Below, in pieces: positions 41,767-49,229 of a stretch of DNA of 49,371 nucleotides. The stretch lies in contig JBGYPP010000066.1 in the NCBI GenBank assembly GCA_041838515.1, forward strand, positions 1-49,371, given 5' to 3'. The notes under the pieces were generated by a model. That model worked only from the letters and a program-made list of their open reading frames with translations, had not been told where the DNA came from and ran no database searches. A program made the translations under genes and the position numbers. Origin of the DNA: JBGYPP01 sp041838515. Lineage in GTDB: Bacteria; Bacillota; Clostridia; Lachnospirales; Lachnospiraceae. The first letter of the stretch is position 1. Each line of letters starts with the position of its first letter.

Positions 41767-43243
41767 ATACACCTCCATTGCATCCATGCAGCCGCTGACG
41801 TATCTCCTGCAAGGTATAGGACTTTACCAGCTCTCCATCCTTGAAAACCGTTTCCAACAGATTGCCCCGGGGCATGTCCTCCGTGGTATATCCATCAGTG
41901 TATGCCAGCTCCCCTCGAGTATCCCTGTAGACATAACACAGTCCCTTGTGGCTCTTCTTAAATCCCCCCTCCTTGGGGTTTTTGAAGATGGGATAGCACT
42001 GCCCGTCTATTTCCGCATAGCAGGCCTTGATACAGGAGCTGAATGTGTCCCGGGTAAAGGGTTTAAGCATATTATCCTCCTCTATACAGTGCATGGAGAA
42101 GGATCCTACGCCCAGCACCACATTGTTGCTGGCAAATCCCCTGTCCATCAAAATTTGGTATATCTCCTCACAGCGCTGCACGGTAATGCTGTCGCCATAG
42201 ATGGCCCTGACATGGGGGTCCAGCACCTTATACCCCTTGCTGTTGATATGGCCGCCGAACTGATCCCAGAGCTTGAACACCGTCTTGGTAACCACCTCCA
42301 CACAATCCCCGGAATCCCCCCGCATCAGCATACAGCCCTTATGCTCCAGAATCTCCTTGTGCAATCTGGGCAAAATATTGTCTATGACATTCCAGTAATC
42401 ATAGCTGTCCAATACGCAAGAAAAGCTGGTCTGCGGGTAGAGCTCCGTCAGCAGCCTGCGCAGAAAGACCTCCTCATCCCCATCCACGGCATAGTTGCTG
42501 CACATGACAAAATGCTCCGTGCTGACTGCGCCAAAGGCCACCTCCTCTTTCGAGCAATCCGCTCCGAACATCTCCTCCAGATAGGGGATTACAGGCACTG
42601 TGGCCGTGTTGACAAAGGACATGCACCAGCCTGCGCCGGCCTTCAGGGCGGCATCCACCCCCATATCCCCCCGGAAATCAAAGGCCCCCAGCGCTCTATT
42701 CCTGGGTATGTCATCCTCACAAGTCAGGCCATAGTATCTGTCCACTATATCCCTATAAGTCTTGCCCACAGTGGCTGTGATCTGGGGATACCACAGCTCT
42801 GCGCTGATCAGAGATTCCAGGGCCTGGGGCAGCCAGGCAAAGTCCTCATGGGTGTTGCTGATGCCAAACATGGGCACCTGCATAGGCACCATGGTCCCCT
42901 CCGGCAGGGCACAGATCTCTATGGGCAGATATCCCAAATCGTGCAGTTTGCCTATTTTCTCATAGTCATATATGCCCTTTCCCAGGGAGGCGTCCAGCAC
43001 TCTTTTGTACTCCGCCACCACCTCTTCCCTGGGCAGGGCAAAAAAGGTATCCTGGAAATAATCCATCAGCCAGGTCTTGCAAAACATCTGCAGACCAAAC
43101 ATCACCACCTTTTTCCACCTATTTACACGGCTCATCCTGGGCGTATAATAGGACATGGATCTGGTCATCCGGGGATGGAGCATGTCCGAGTGTACAGCCT
43201 TATAAAAGTCCATTAGGAGCATGGGATGAATCTGCTTTTTCAC
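41750..43243 (-). CDS. NAMPT/NadV-family phosphoribosyltransferase, possibly nicotinate-specific
   Basis: The 497-residue protein follows the nicotinamide phosphoribosyltransferase layout: LLMDFYKAVHSDML (Tyr of the base pocket), VVMFGLQMF, LPIEICALPEGTMVP, SFVNTATVPVIP, STEHFVMCS (catalytic His), CVLDSYDYWNVID, MRGDSGD, VRAIYGDSITVQRCEEI, VLGVGSFSMHCI and the C-terminal GNLLETVFKDGELVKSY. The residue matching human NAMPT Asp219, which helps select nicotinamide, is Ala214 here. Its neighbours (nicotinamidase and NAD synthetase) make and consume the acid forms, so nicotinate is a plausible substrate. GTG 43243 has GGAGGT eight bases upstream, four bases after the PRPP-synthetase-like gene. Confidence 0.88.
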   Translation of the reverse strand: MKKQIHPMLLMDFYKAVHSDMLHPRMTRSMSYYTPRMSRVNRWKKVVMFGLQMFCKTWLMDYFQDTFFALPREEVVAEYKRVLDASLGKGIYDYEKIGKLHDLGYLPIEICALPEGTMVPMQVPMFGISNTHEDFAWLPQALESLISAELWYPQITATVGKTYRDIVDRYYGLTCEDDIPRNRALGAFDFRGDMGVDAALKAGAGWCMSFVNTATVPVIPYLEEMFGADCSKEEVAFGAVSTEHFVMCSNYAVDGDEEVFLRRLLTELYPQTSFSCVLDSYDYWNVIDNILPRLHKEILEHKGCMLMRGDSGDCVEVVTKTVFKLWDQFGGHINSKGYKVLDPHVRAIYGDSITVQRCEEIYQILMDRGFASNNVVLGVGSFSMHCIEEDNMLKPFTRDTFSSCIKACYAEIDGQCYPIFKNPKEGGFKKSHKGLCYVYRDTRGELAYTDGYTTEDMPRGNLLETVFKDGELVKSYTLQEIRQRLHGCNGGVYGTGS

Positions 43244-43246
43244 CGC

Positions 43247-44050
43247 TTATACCTCCATCACCTCTATGCAAGGATGCTCTCCCGTAAACAGGGAATCTGT
43301 AGTGTACAAACGCCTCACCTCTCCCTCCTCTAAAAGCCTGCGCAATCTGCTCTTTTCGGGGTGCAAAACGCTGTTTTCCGTGTGGGTGGCATAGGCAAAA
43401 ATCTCACCCGCTCCCAGGGATTTCAGCCCCAGAGCCGAATGGTAAAGCGATCCTCCGTAGGCAATAATATCGTCTATCATCAGCAGGGTTTTTCCCCGAA
43501 GATCCAGTCCATTGTTCACTATTTCCAGACCCTGTATGCGGCCGGTCCTCCAATCTCTTTTCTTCATGCCCCATGCAAATGGATACTCCGGAAAGCAATC
43601 CCCGTAGCGTTTTTGGCTGCCCTCATCGGGAAAATACAGCACCAGATCTTCGGGCATTTTGTCCAAAACCGCCTTGCGTATCACCCGGCTGATATCCATC
43701 TGCCGCGCCCTCTCCAGCAGGGCCAGAGATACCGGACTGTGGGCATCCAGCACCTCCACCCAGTCAAAACCGGCCCCGTTGATCAATCCGCAGAACACCT
43801 TGAGGGTAAATACCTCCTCCGGATTTTTCACCCTGTCCATACGGGCATTGGGTATATAAGGAAGCCTCAATCCCAGCCTGCATCCCCTGTCTTTGTAGCT
43901 CCGGGCCAGGGCCAGCAGGCTGAACAACTCCTCCTCCCCGCCGTACTTCCAGGTGATCTCCACCTCCGTGTCCGGACAGTCGGCATACAGCCTTGGTGTG
44001 CCGTCTGGATAGCGCGCTATATCCACCTTTTTTCCATTTATGCTAATCAT
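43247..44050 (-). CDS. Ribose-phosphate pyrophosphokinase-like protein
   Basis: The 267-residue protein of the PRPP-synthetase/phosphoribosyltransferase fold is shorter than housekeeping Prs (about 310-330). Visible parts are LRLPYIPNARMDRVKNPEEV, equivalent to the ATP loop of Prs, DAHSPVS, LYFPDEGSQKRYG and the PRPP-binding loop TLLMIDDIIAYGGSLYHSA. It probably makes PRPP for the phosphoribosyltransferase encoded four bases downstream. Paired small Prs and NadV genes are also known from some large phages. The start ATG 44050 overlaps the tail of the nicotinamidase gene region (stop at 44052) with AGGAG six bases upstream. Confidence 0.88.
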   Translation of the reverse strand: MISINGKKVDIARYPDGTPRLYADCPDTEVEITWKYGGEEELFSLLALARSYKDRGCRLGLRLPYIPNARMDRVKNPEEVFTLKVFCGLINGAGFDWVEVLDAHSPVSLALLERARQMDISRVIRKAVLDKMPEDLVLYFPDEGSQKRYGDCFPEYPFAWGMKKRDWRTGRIQGLEIVNNGLDLRGKTLLMIDDIIAYGGSLYHSALGLKSLGAGEIFAYATHTENSVLHPEKSRLRRLLEEGEVRRLYTTDSLFTGEHPCIEVMEV

Positions 44051-44051
44051 A

Positions 44052-44561
44052 TCAAGCTCCTATCACCTGAATCTGGCACATTTTCATAGCCTCCAGCGCA
44101 TTGCTGTGGGAAAGGGGAGTGACCCCGGCACAGCAAGCGGCATCCACAGCTATGGGCATCTCCGGCAGAACTGCCTTCAAACCCAGCGCATTAGAGATCA
44201 CGCATATATCCGTGCACAGGCCCACCAATTCTACAGACTCCCCCGCTATATCCTCCGCAGACCATACATGACCAAAGGCCGGCTTATTGATAATCCTATC
44301 CCCGGGCAGCAGCTCCAGCTCCGGACTGATCTGCCAGCCTGCGCTGCCCTCTACACAGTGAATCACCGGCAGATGCCTGCCCTCCTGGGTTTGCAGATAA
44401 TCCTCCCCATGGGTATCCCGGGTAAACAGGATCTGATGCCCCTCCTGCCTGTACCGGCGTATTTTGGCCGCCACAGCCGGCACTATGGCCGCCGCCTCTG
44501 GAGTACCCAGGGCTCCGTCTATAAAATCCTTTTGCATATCCACCACTATCAGAGTTTTCAT
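44052..44561 (-). CDS. pncA: Nicotinamidase-like cysteine hydrolase
   Basis: The 169-residue isochorismatase-fold hydrolase has the triad Asp8 (LIVVDMQKDF), Lys93 (INKPAFGHVW) and Cys120 (GLCTDICVISNA). Candidate metal ligands lie in RDTHGEDY, and IHCVEGSAGW is typical of nicotinamidases. It would hydrolyse nicotinamide to nicotinate and ammonia; the ammonia is also the co-substrate of NadE in this operon. It is the first gene, with AAAGGAGGG before ATG 44561 and a two-operator promoter upstream. A different amidase substrate cannot be excluded, but the neighbours make nicotinamide the best guess. Confidence 0.87.
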   Translation of the reverse strand: MKTLIVVDMQKDFIDGALGTPEAAAIVPAVAAKIRRYRQEGHQILFTRDTHGEDYLQTQEGRHLPVIHCVEGSAGWQISPELELLPGDRIINKPAFGHVWSAEDIAGESVELVGLCTDICVISNALGLKAVLPEMPIAVDAACCAGVTPLSHSNALEAMKMCQIQVIGA

Positions 44562-44576
44562 CCCTCCTCCTTTCAG

Positions 44577-44593
44577 ATAATCATAATGATTAT
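44577..44593. promoter_or_regulatory. Downstream operator of the NAD operon
   Basis: ATAATCAT-A-ATGATTAT, a perfect 17-bp palindrome, lies between the predicted transcription start and the pncA ribosome site. It is identical to the upstream site except for the central base. Confidence 0.8.
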
Positions 44594-44605
44594 ATCTTTT
44601 CAGGT

Positions 44606-44634
44606 ATTATATAATCATTATGATTATATGTCAA
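44606..44634 (-). promoter_or_regulatory. Consensus promoter of the NAD operon
   Basis: On the minus strand a perfect TTGACA (44634-44629), 17-base spacer and perfect TATAAT (44611-44606) predict a start near 44599. Such a strong promoter is expected to be held down by a repressor, which fits the overlapping palindromes. Confidence 0.92.
44611..44627. promoter_or_regulatory. Upstream operator filling the -35/-10 spacer
   Basis: ATAATCAT-T-ATGATTAT, a perfect 17-bp palindrome, occupies the spacer of the promoter. Its centre is 34 bp from the centre of the downstream site. Candidate binders are the operon's own NUDIX-winged-helix protein or a Fur-family protein; the palindrome is AT-rich but does not match the classical Fur box in phase. 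Confidence 0.85.
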
Positions 44635-44636
44635 TA

Positions 44637-44661
44637 GCCCCAGGGTATTTTTCTCTGGGGC
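44637..44661. other. Small GC hairpin between the R-M pair and the NAD promoter
   Basis: GCCCCAG and CTGGGGC form a seven-pair stem with an 11-base loop. No T run follows on the minus strand, so it is only a weak candidate terminator for the restriction gene. The rest of 44662-44735 is AT-rich with nothing else recognised. Confidence 0.35.
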
Positions 44662-44735
44662 GGATAGGAGAGGGGTGAAAGGGTTCTCTCACAACAATCA
44701 ATTGAGAAAAAATCTTTTAAACTACAAATAATTGT

Positions 44736-45839
44736 TTACTCCCCCTTACTAATAATTTCATTCCAGGCAGCTTTATGCTGAAACTTTACTGTTTCATCAT
44801 TTTGTAGAAGTTCAACATATTTTTCAATAAATTCTGATGGGTCTTTTAATAATCGCAGATAATATTTCAATGTGGAGTACACACCATTTACTATCACCTG
44901 ACATCCATGGATTTTCCTAATCCGGTTAACTTCCCCCTCAATCGATTCCCAATCCGCCAAATCCATATTATGTGTTGTTAGGATATAATATCTTTCTGTT
45001 TTATGATTCTTAAATTTTTCATATGCGTCTGCAACGATTTGTTGAGTAATAACAATCCCATGTTTTATTTCTACTCCCTCAAGGGCACTTCCACTATTAT
45101 TATGGATATCAATATCTCCAATTCGGCCTGATTGCCTATCCGCAGAATTATGAGCGACTAGCGGACATAGAGTTTTTTCCTCAAATCTCGCAACTTCATC
45201 CATCATACATTGATAAGATGCGTATATAGCCAGTGTGGGCAGCCTTGATGCACCAGAACACGTATACGGATATGTAAAGTGGTTTTCAAGCAGTTTTACT
45301 ATAGTTGAAATTGATAAACTATGGGGTTTTGCTAATTCTATTTTCAATTCATCTCTTTGCTTTATTAAAAGAACAAAGAGATATTGCAATACTCGTTTTG
45401 CGTTTACATTTTGAACTTGTACTGCATCTACCAACTGCAAAAATGCTGACTTTAGGTTGTCAGGTTTTATTTTCCCTGGGTAGTCTAATGTATAGGGATG
45501 CGGCTGTTCTAAAGAACGCGTAAGCCACCCCGATTCCGACATTGACGGAAAACTAACCCTCTTCATAAATGGTGTTATTATTTCTGTATCAATTCCCCTA
45601 CCCGCAAATCCATTGTCTTGTTGTGCTTGATGGTAACGAATATCTTGTTTACAATCTACAATTTTATGCACTAATAAGGTTGTGATAACCGCAATCAAGC
45701 CCCTGTTTGCTTCCGAACGAGAAACTATCAGTTGCACCAGCCTCTCAATATCCTGTACCAGTCCTGATTCGTACTCGTCTTTCGCAACTTCTTTCATTGA
45801 CTCTATATATATCATTTCAATTATTTCCCTATGACTCAT
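44736..45839 (-). CDS. Putative type II restriction endonuclease (PD-(D/E)xK type)
   Basis: I do not recognise a close named family for this 367-residue protein. A likely nuclease core lies at about residues 250-275: GDIDIHNNSG followed by GVEIKHG, an arrangement of Asp and Glu-x-Lys as in PD-(D/E)xK enzymes. The C-terminal architecture vaguely recalls SacI-type enzymes. The N-terminal half is helical (LVQLIVSRSEANRGLIAVIT) with GWLTRSLEQPHPYTLDYPGK. Position directly after a cytosine methyltransferase, with an 11-base overlap, makes it the partner nuclease. ATG 45839 follows GGAGAGG. It is strongly AT-rich compared with the NAD operon, a sign of transfer. The recognition sequence is unknown. 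Confidence 0.75.
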   Translation of the reverse strand: MSHREIIEMIYIESMKEVAKDEYESGLVQDIERLVQLIVSRSEANRGLIAVITTLLVHKIVDCKQDIRYHQAQQDNGFAGRGIDTEIITPFMKRVSFPSMSESGWLTRSLEQPHPYTLDYPGKIKPDNLKSAFLQLVDAVQVQNVNAKRVLQYLFVLLIKQRDELKIELAKPHSLSISTIVKLLENHFTYPYTCSGASRLPTLAIYASYQCMMDEVARFEEKTLCPLVAHNSADRQSGRIGDIDIHNNSGSALEGVEIKHGIVITQQIVADAYEKFKNHKTERYYILTTHNMDLADWESIEGEVNRIRKIHGCQVIVNGVYSTLKYYLRLLKDPSEFIEKYVELLQNDETVKFQHKAAWNEIISKGE

Positions 45840-46824
45840 TTTCCCTCTCCCCAAAAAATTGAGTTTTTATTTCCTTAGCAACAGCCGCTACCATAGGTAT
45901 ACACACAGAATTCCCTAATTGCTTATATTGCTCTCCGGAAGCACTGACTTTTTTAAAATTTTCTGGAAAACCCATTATTCTCCAACATTCACTCAGTGTC
46001 ATTTTTCTCACTTTTCCTTCCTGAGTCAAAATAAAAAAACGGCCAGATGTTTCTTGTGATGGCAATGTTGGATGAACACCATATACTGAATATATTCTAT
46101 TTGGTTGTTTATGAACCCTTGATAAATGTATCGAATTAGGGCGAACCCCCACTTTTCTAACCGACTTATTTCTATATCCTGCAAATATCAAACCTGATGT
46201 CTGCTGACGTTTAGGATTTTCCAACAAAGTATAATCATCTGGTTGAAGAAATTCAAAATTACCCTCGACATCTAAAAAGTCTACCAAAGAACATTTTGGC
46301 TGTTTTTTTATTTGGTCAAACGCAAAATATCCTTTGAGAGAACCAATAATAATAATTCTCTCTCTATTCTGGGGTACTCCAAAATCCGATCCATTCAATA
46401 TGCTCCATGACACATAATAACCAAATTCTTCCAACTTGTTTATGATTACTTTCAATGTTTTTCCTTGATCATGATGTACCAGATGCTTTACATTTTCCAG
46501 AAAAACCACAGATGGCATTTTTTCACTAATTATTCTACATATTTCAAAAAATAATGTTCCCCTAGTATCTTCAAATCCTCTCTTTTTTCCTGATATACTA
46601 AATGGTTGACACGGAAAACCAGCACACAGTATATCATGATTACAAATGGTTTTCTCATCGATTTCCCTAATATCACCTAGTGGCATTTCCGCAAAATTTT
46701 CCAAATAATTCCTTTGACATTCCGTATTAATATCTGCTGACAGGACACAACGAAACCCGGAGCTTTCCATACCTAATCGAATTCCACCAATCCCACAAAA
46801 TAGATCAATAAATGAAACTGACAT
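45829..46824 (-). CDS. DNA (cytosine-5)-methyltransferase of a type II R-M system
   Basis: The 331-residue enzyme contains the C5-MTase motifs in order: I FIDLFCGIGGIRLGME, IV ILCAGFPCQPFSISG (catalytic Cys), VI VVFLENVKHL, VIII VPQNRERIIIIGSL, then a variable target-recognition region (about 190-265). It ends with IX/X LTLSEC-type text (KMTLSECWRIMGFPENF, YKQLGNSVCIPMVAAVA). All parts are intact. ATG 46824 has AAGGAGA seven bases upstream. The gene is AT-rich like its nuclease partner. It protects the host from the adjacent nuclease; the methylated site is not predictable from the sequence. Confidence 0.95.
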   Translation of the reverse strand: MSVSFIDLFCGIGGIRLGMESSGFRCVLSADINTECQRNYLENFAEMPLGDIREIDEKTICNHDILCAGFPCQPFSISGKKRGFEDTRGTLFFEICRIISEKMPSVVFLENVKHLVHHDQGKTLKVIINKLEEFGYYVSWSILNGSDFGVPQNRERIIIIGSLKGYFAFDQIKKQPKCSLVDFLDVEGNFEFLQPDDYTLLENPKRQQTSGLIFAGYRNKSVRKVGVRPNSIHLSRVHKQPNRIYSVYGVHPTLPSQETSGRFFILTQEGKVRKMTLSECWRIMGFPENFKKVSASGEQYKQLGNSVCIPMVAAVAKEIKTQFFGERENES

Positions 46825-46865
46825 AAGCAAATCTCCTTAAAAAATCAACTAGCCATTCTGGTGCT

Positions 46866-46883
46866 TTCTCATCTCTATGAGAA
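46866..46883 (-). other. Hairpin in the leader of the R-M methyltransferase
   Basis: TTCTCAT and ATGAGAA form a seven-pair stem with a 4-base loop about 45 bases upstream of the start codon. It could be a control site or a simple leader hairpin. I did not find a convincing promoter in 46831-46971, which is otherwise very AT-rich and gene-free. Confidence 0.35.
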
Positions 46884-46971
46884 GAAAAACTTCATATCTA
46901 TTATCTTAACAAAAAAAGAACAAAAGTGGAGCAAATCACAAATTTCATAATACTATTTTTCTCCATATCCC

Positions 46972-47640
46972 CTAAGAGAACAGATGACAGATATTCAGCT
47001 CCCGTATAATAGACACTATTTCCTTGCTCCTATGACAGCCAAATTTTTTCAGCAGGCTTTTTATTTGGGTCTTAACCGTCACAATCTCCACCGATCGCAG
47101 CTGAGCTATCTCCCGCACCTTTTTATCCTCCAGCAGCAACCGCACCAGCTCCCTCTCCGCCGTCGTCAGCTGGGATACGCTGTTGATAAAGAAGAGCAGG
47201 CTGCGTTCCGACCTCTGCAAGCGCTTGTACTCCCGCATGAGAACGCTTTGGATTTTGGCATCCATCATGGGCTGGCCGGCATGGGCTTTTTTGATATGCT
47301 CCAAGATATAGGCCCTATCCTGCCCCTTGACCATATAATCCACAGCGCCCGTACCCATGGCCGCCAGCACTATTTCCTCTGTTTCATGTACTGTGAGATA
47401 GAGGATTTTCTGCCCCGGCTTGACCGCGCGTATACGCTCCGTGGCCCGTATGCCGGCATTGGCCCCGTCCATCTCTATATCCATCAGAATAATATCCGCA
47501 TCCTCCTCCAGGGCCATAGCCACGATCTCCTCTTCCGTCCCGGCCATGCCTACTACCTGTATCTCCGGATCTAACTCCAATTGCTCCTTGAGATCCTCAC
47601 GCAATATGGCAAAATCATCCGCTATCAGCACTCGAATCAT
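46972..47640 (-). CDS. NarL/LuxR-type response regulator
   Basis: The 222-residue protein has an N-terminal receiver domain (1 to about 120) with the acidic pair in IRVLIADDFAILRE, the phosphoacceptor Asp in ADIILMDIEMDG, Thr in ILYLTVHE and Lys in DYMVKGQD. A C-terminal helix-turn-helix follows (about 155-215, LTTAERELVRLLLEDKKVRE and EIVTVKTQIKSLLKKFG). It is encoded nine bases after the sensor kinase and should be phosphorylated by it. ATG 47640 follows AGGAGGAA. The regulated genes are unknown; no operator for it is evident here. Confidence 0.93.
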   Translation of the reverse strand: MIRVLIADDFAILREDLKEQLELDPEIQVVGMAGTEEEIVAMALEEDADIILMDIEMDGANAGIRATERIRAVKPGQKILYLTVHETEEIVLAAMGTGAVDYMVKGQDRAYILEHIKKAHAGQPMMDAKIQSVLMREYKRLQRSERSLLFFINSVSQLTTAERELVRLLLEDKKVREIAQLRSVEIVTVKTQIKSLLKKFGCHRSKEIVSIIRELNICHLFS

Positions 47641-47649
47641 TGCTTCCTC

Positions 47650-49158
47650 CTATTTGCCCTGGTATCCGTACCTGGGTATGGCGACAAAAAAGGTGGTCCC
47701 CACTCCCTCCTGGCTCTCCATACGCAACAGCCCAAAATGGTTTTTGACTATCTGCCGCACATAGTATAGGCCCAGACCCCAATTTTGATTGGTATTTTTG
47801 CTGGTATAAAAAGGCTCAAATATCTTTTTTTGCATATTTTTTGCTATTCCTCTGCCCCTATCCCGCACGGCAAAGCTGATATAGAGGCGCTCACATAGTA
47901 TTTGCAGCTCCAGCCCTCGCCTCTCCTCCGGCAGGCCTTGGCTGCCCTCATAGCCATTGGCAAGAAGATTGTACAGTACCTCCCGCATATGCATGGCATC
48001 TGCCAGCATCAAGCCGCCACCCTCCTCCAGCAGCTCCACCCTGGCCTCCGGATACTTCTCCGCCAGTTCCTCTATGGCCTGCCTGGCTATCTGGCCGGAC
48101 TCCAACGGTGCCAGTGTCATATGCTCTGAGCGTATGCTGCGGTATAGCTCGTCCATGCGCCGCAGCATACTGCCGTTGATCTGCTCCAGCATGGCCAGGT
48201 AGGACAGCAGCTTCTCCTTCTCCGGATCCGCCCCCTCCAGGGTCTGGGCCATCTTCTCCTGCAACACCCTGTTGGCCAGCAGCTGATTCTTCATGGCATG
48301 GACGATCACCGACAGGGAATTGCCTGCGCTTTTCATTTTCTTTTGTATGGCTATATCCCCATGTACATCCGCATATTCTATTACAGAATACGAACGCAGG
48401 CTCCAAAATCCCAAAAAACCAAAGAGCGCCGTCAAAACAGAGAGGATAATCCATCCCCGCACGCTGCCTATGGGTGTGCTGGAGTACAGCAGGCCTCCAA
48501 AGCGCAGATAGGCCGCAGAATATGTCTGATACACCTGTATGGGATCCTGCAAAAAATACAGTCCATACATCACCGATATACACAGCAAAAATATGGATAT
48601 GGAGGCAAACTGCCGCTTACAGTAAGACATAGTAATGCTTTTGTACTCACATCCCAGCAAAAACAAAGCCAGACACAGGTACGCCGCCACCCAGACCAGT
48701 GTAAAAGAGAACAGCGCCCTTTGCCACAGCCGGGTAAAACGGCCCAGCAAGCCCAAATAGACCGGCGGAAAATAGAGCAGCAAATTGAGCAGGGGCAGAG
48801 CCAGCGCCCAAATATGCCGGCGCTTGTTCCGCATTATCACAGGCACCATGGAATACTCCAAGGCCACCAGCATCAAAAATCCCGGAAAAAGGCTGCGTCC
48901 CACAGCTATGATATATCCAAGCTTTTGGGGGGATAAGACCAGATAGGAGAGCTTGCGCTTGATGGCCTTGTTGAGAAAGAGAAAAAACTCCTGCTCCGGA
49001 TTGAGGCCGCCGGTCTTGGCCAGGTATATACTGATGCCCACAAACATCAGCATATAGCTGAGGCAAAGGCCAAGTATCCACAAGGTTTTTTTGTCCCTTT
49101 TGAGAAAAAATATGCTGGCTGAACTGATCAGCACTATCATCAAAATCAAAAAAAACAT
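47650..49158 (-). CDS. Membrane sensor histidine kinase
   Basis: The protein of about 502 residues has seven or eight membrane helices in its first about 250 residues. A cytoplasmic kinase core follows, with the phosphoacceptor His in SVIVHAMKNQLLANRVLQ, N box VLYNLLANGYEG, G1 VRDRGRGIAKNM, F box FEPFYTSK and G2 NWGLGLYYVRQIV. The input is likely a membrane or envelope signal, but the sensor has no domain I can name. I prefer ATG 49158, behind a purine-rich GGGGGGG, because the extended -10 promoter at 49203-49198 places the transcript start near 49191, so ATG 49194 would have no leader. The response regulator gene follows nine bases later. Confidence 0.88.
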   Translation of the reverse strand: MFFLILMIVLISSASIFFLKRDKKTLWILGLCLSYMLMFVGISIYLAKTGGLNPEQEFFLFLNKAIKRKLSYLVLSPQKLGYIIAVGRSLFPGFLMLVALEYSMVPVIMRNKRRHIWALALPLLNLLLYFPPVYLGLLGRFTRLWQRALFSFTLVWVAAYLCLALFLLGCEYKSITMSYCKRQFASISIFLLCISVMYGLYFLQDPIQVYQTYSAAYLRFGGLLYSSTPIGSVRGWIILSVLTALFGFLGFWSLRSYSVIEYADVHGDIAIQKKMKSAGNSLSVIVHAMKNQLLANRVLQEKMAQTLEGADPEKEKLLSYLAMLEQINGSMLRRMDELYRSIRSEHMTLAPLESGQIARQAIEELAEKYPEARVELLEEGGGLMLADAMHMREVLYNLLANGYEGSQGLPEERRGLELQILCERLYISFAVRDRGRGIAKNMQKKIFEPFYTSKNTNQNWGLGLYYVRQIVKNHFGLLRMESQEGVGTTFFVAIPRYGYQGK

Positions 49159-49197
49159 AGCTGCCCCCCCTGCATCTGATGTCAAATCCTCCATCCT

Positions 49198-49226
49198 ATT
49201 ATACCAAACTTTTGTTCTGATGGAAA
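49198..49226 (-). promoter_or_regulatory. Extended -10 promoter of the two-component operon
   Basis: On the minus strand TTTCCA (49226-49221), a 17-base spacer and TATAAT (49203-49198) preceded by TGG form an extended -10 promoter. The IS end lies only a few bases upstream of the -35. Confidence 0.6.
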
Positions 49227-49229
49227 GAA

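Noticed and set aside
41540..43216. Long plus-strand open frame opposite the NAMPT-like gene
   Set aside because: Shadow of a strongly supported enzyme gene; no start signal or recognisable motif.
44611..44627. Classical Fur or PerR box
   Set aside because: AT-rich and palindromic with one central base, but the half-site ATAATCAT does not match the phase of TGATAAT or TATAAT boxes, and no iron or peroxide gene is adjacent. A Fur-family protein remains a lesser alternative.
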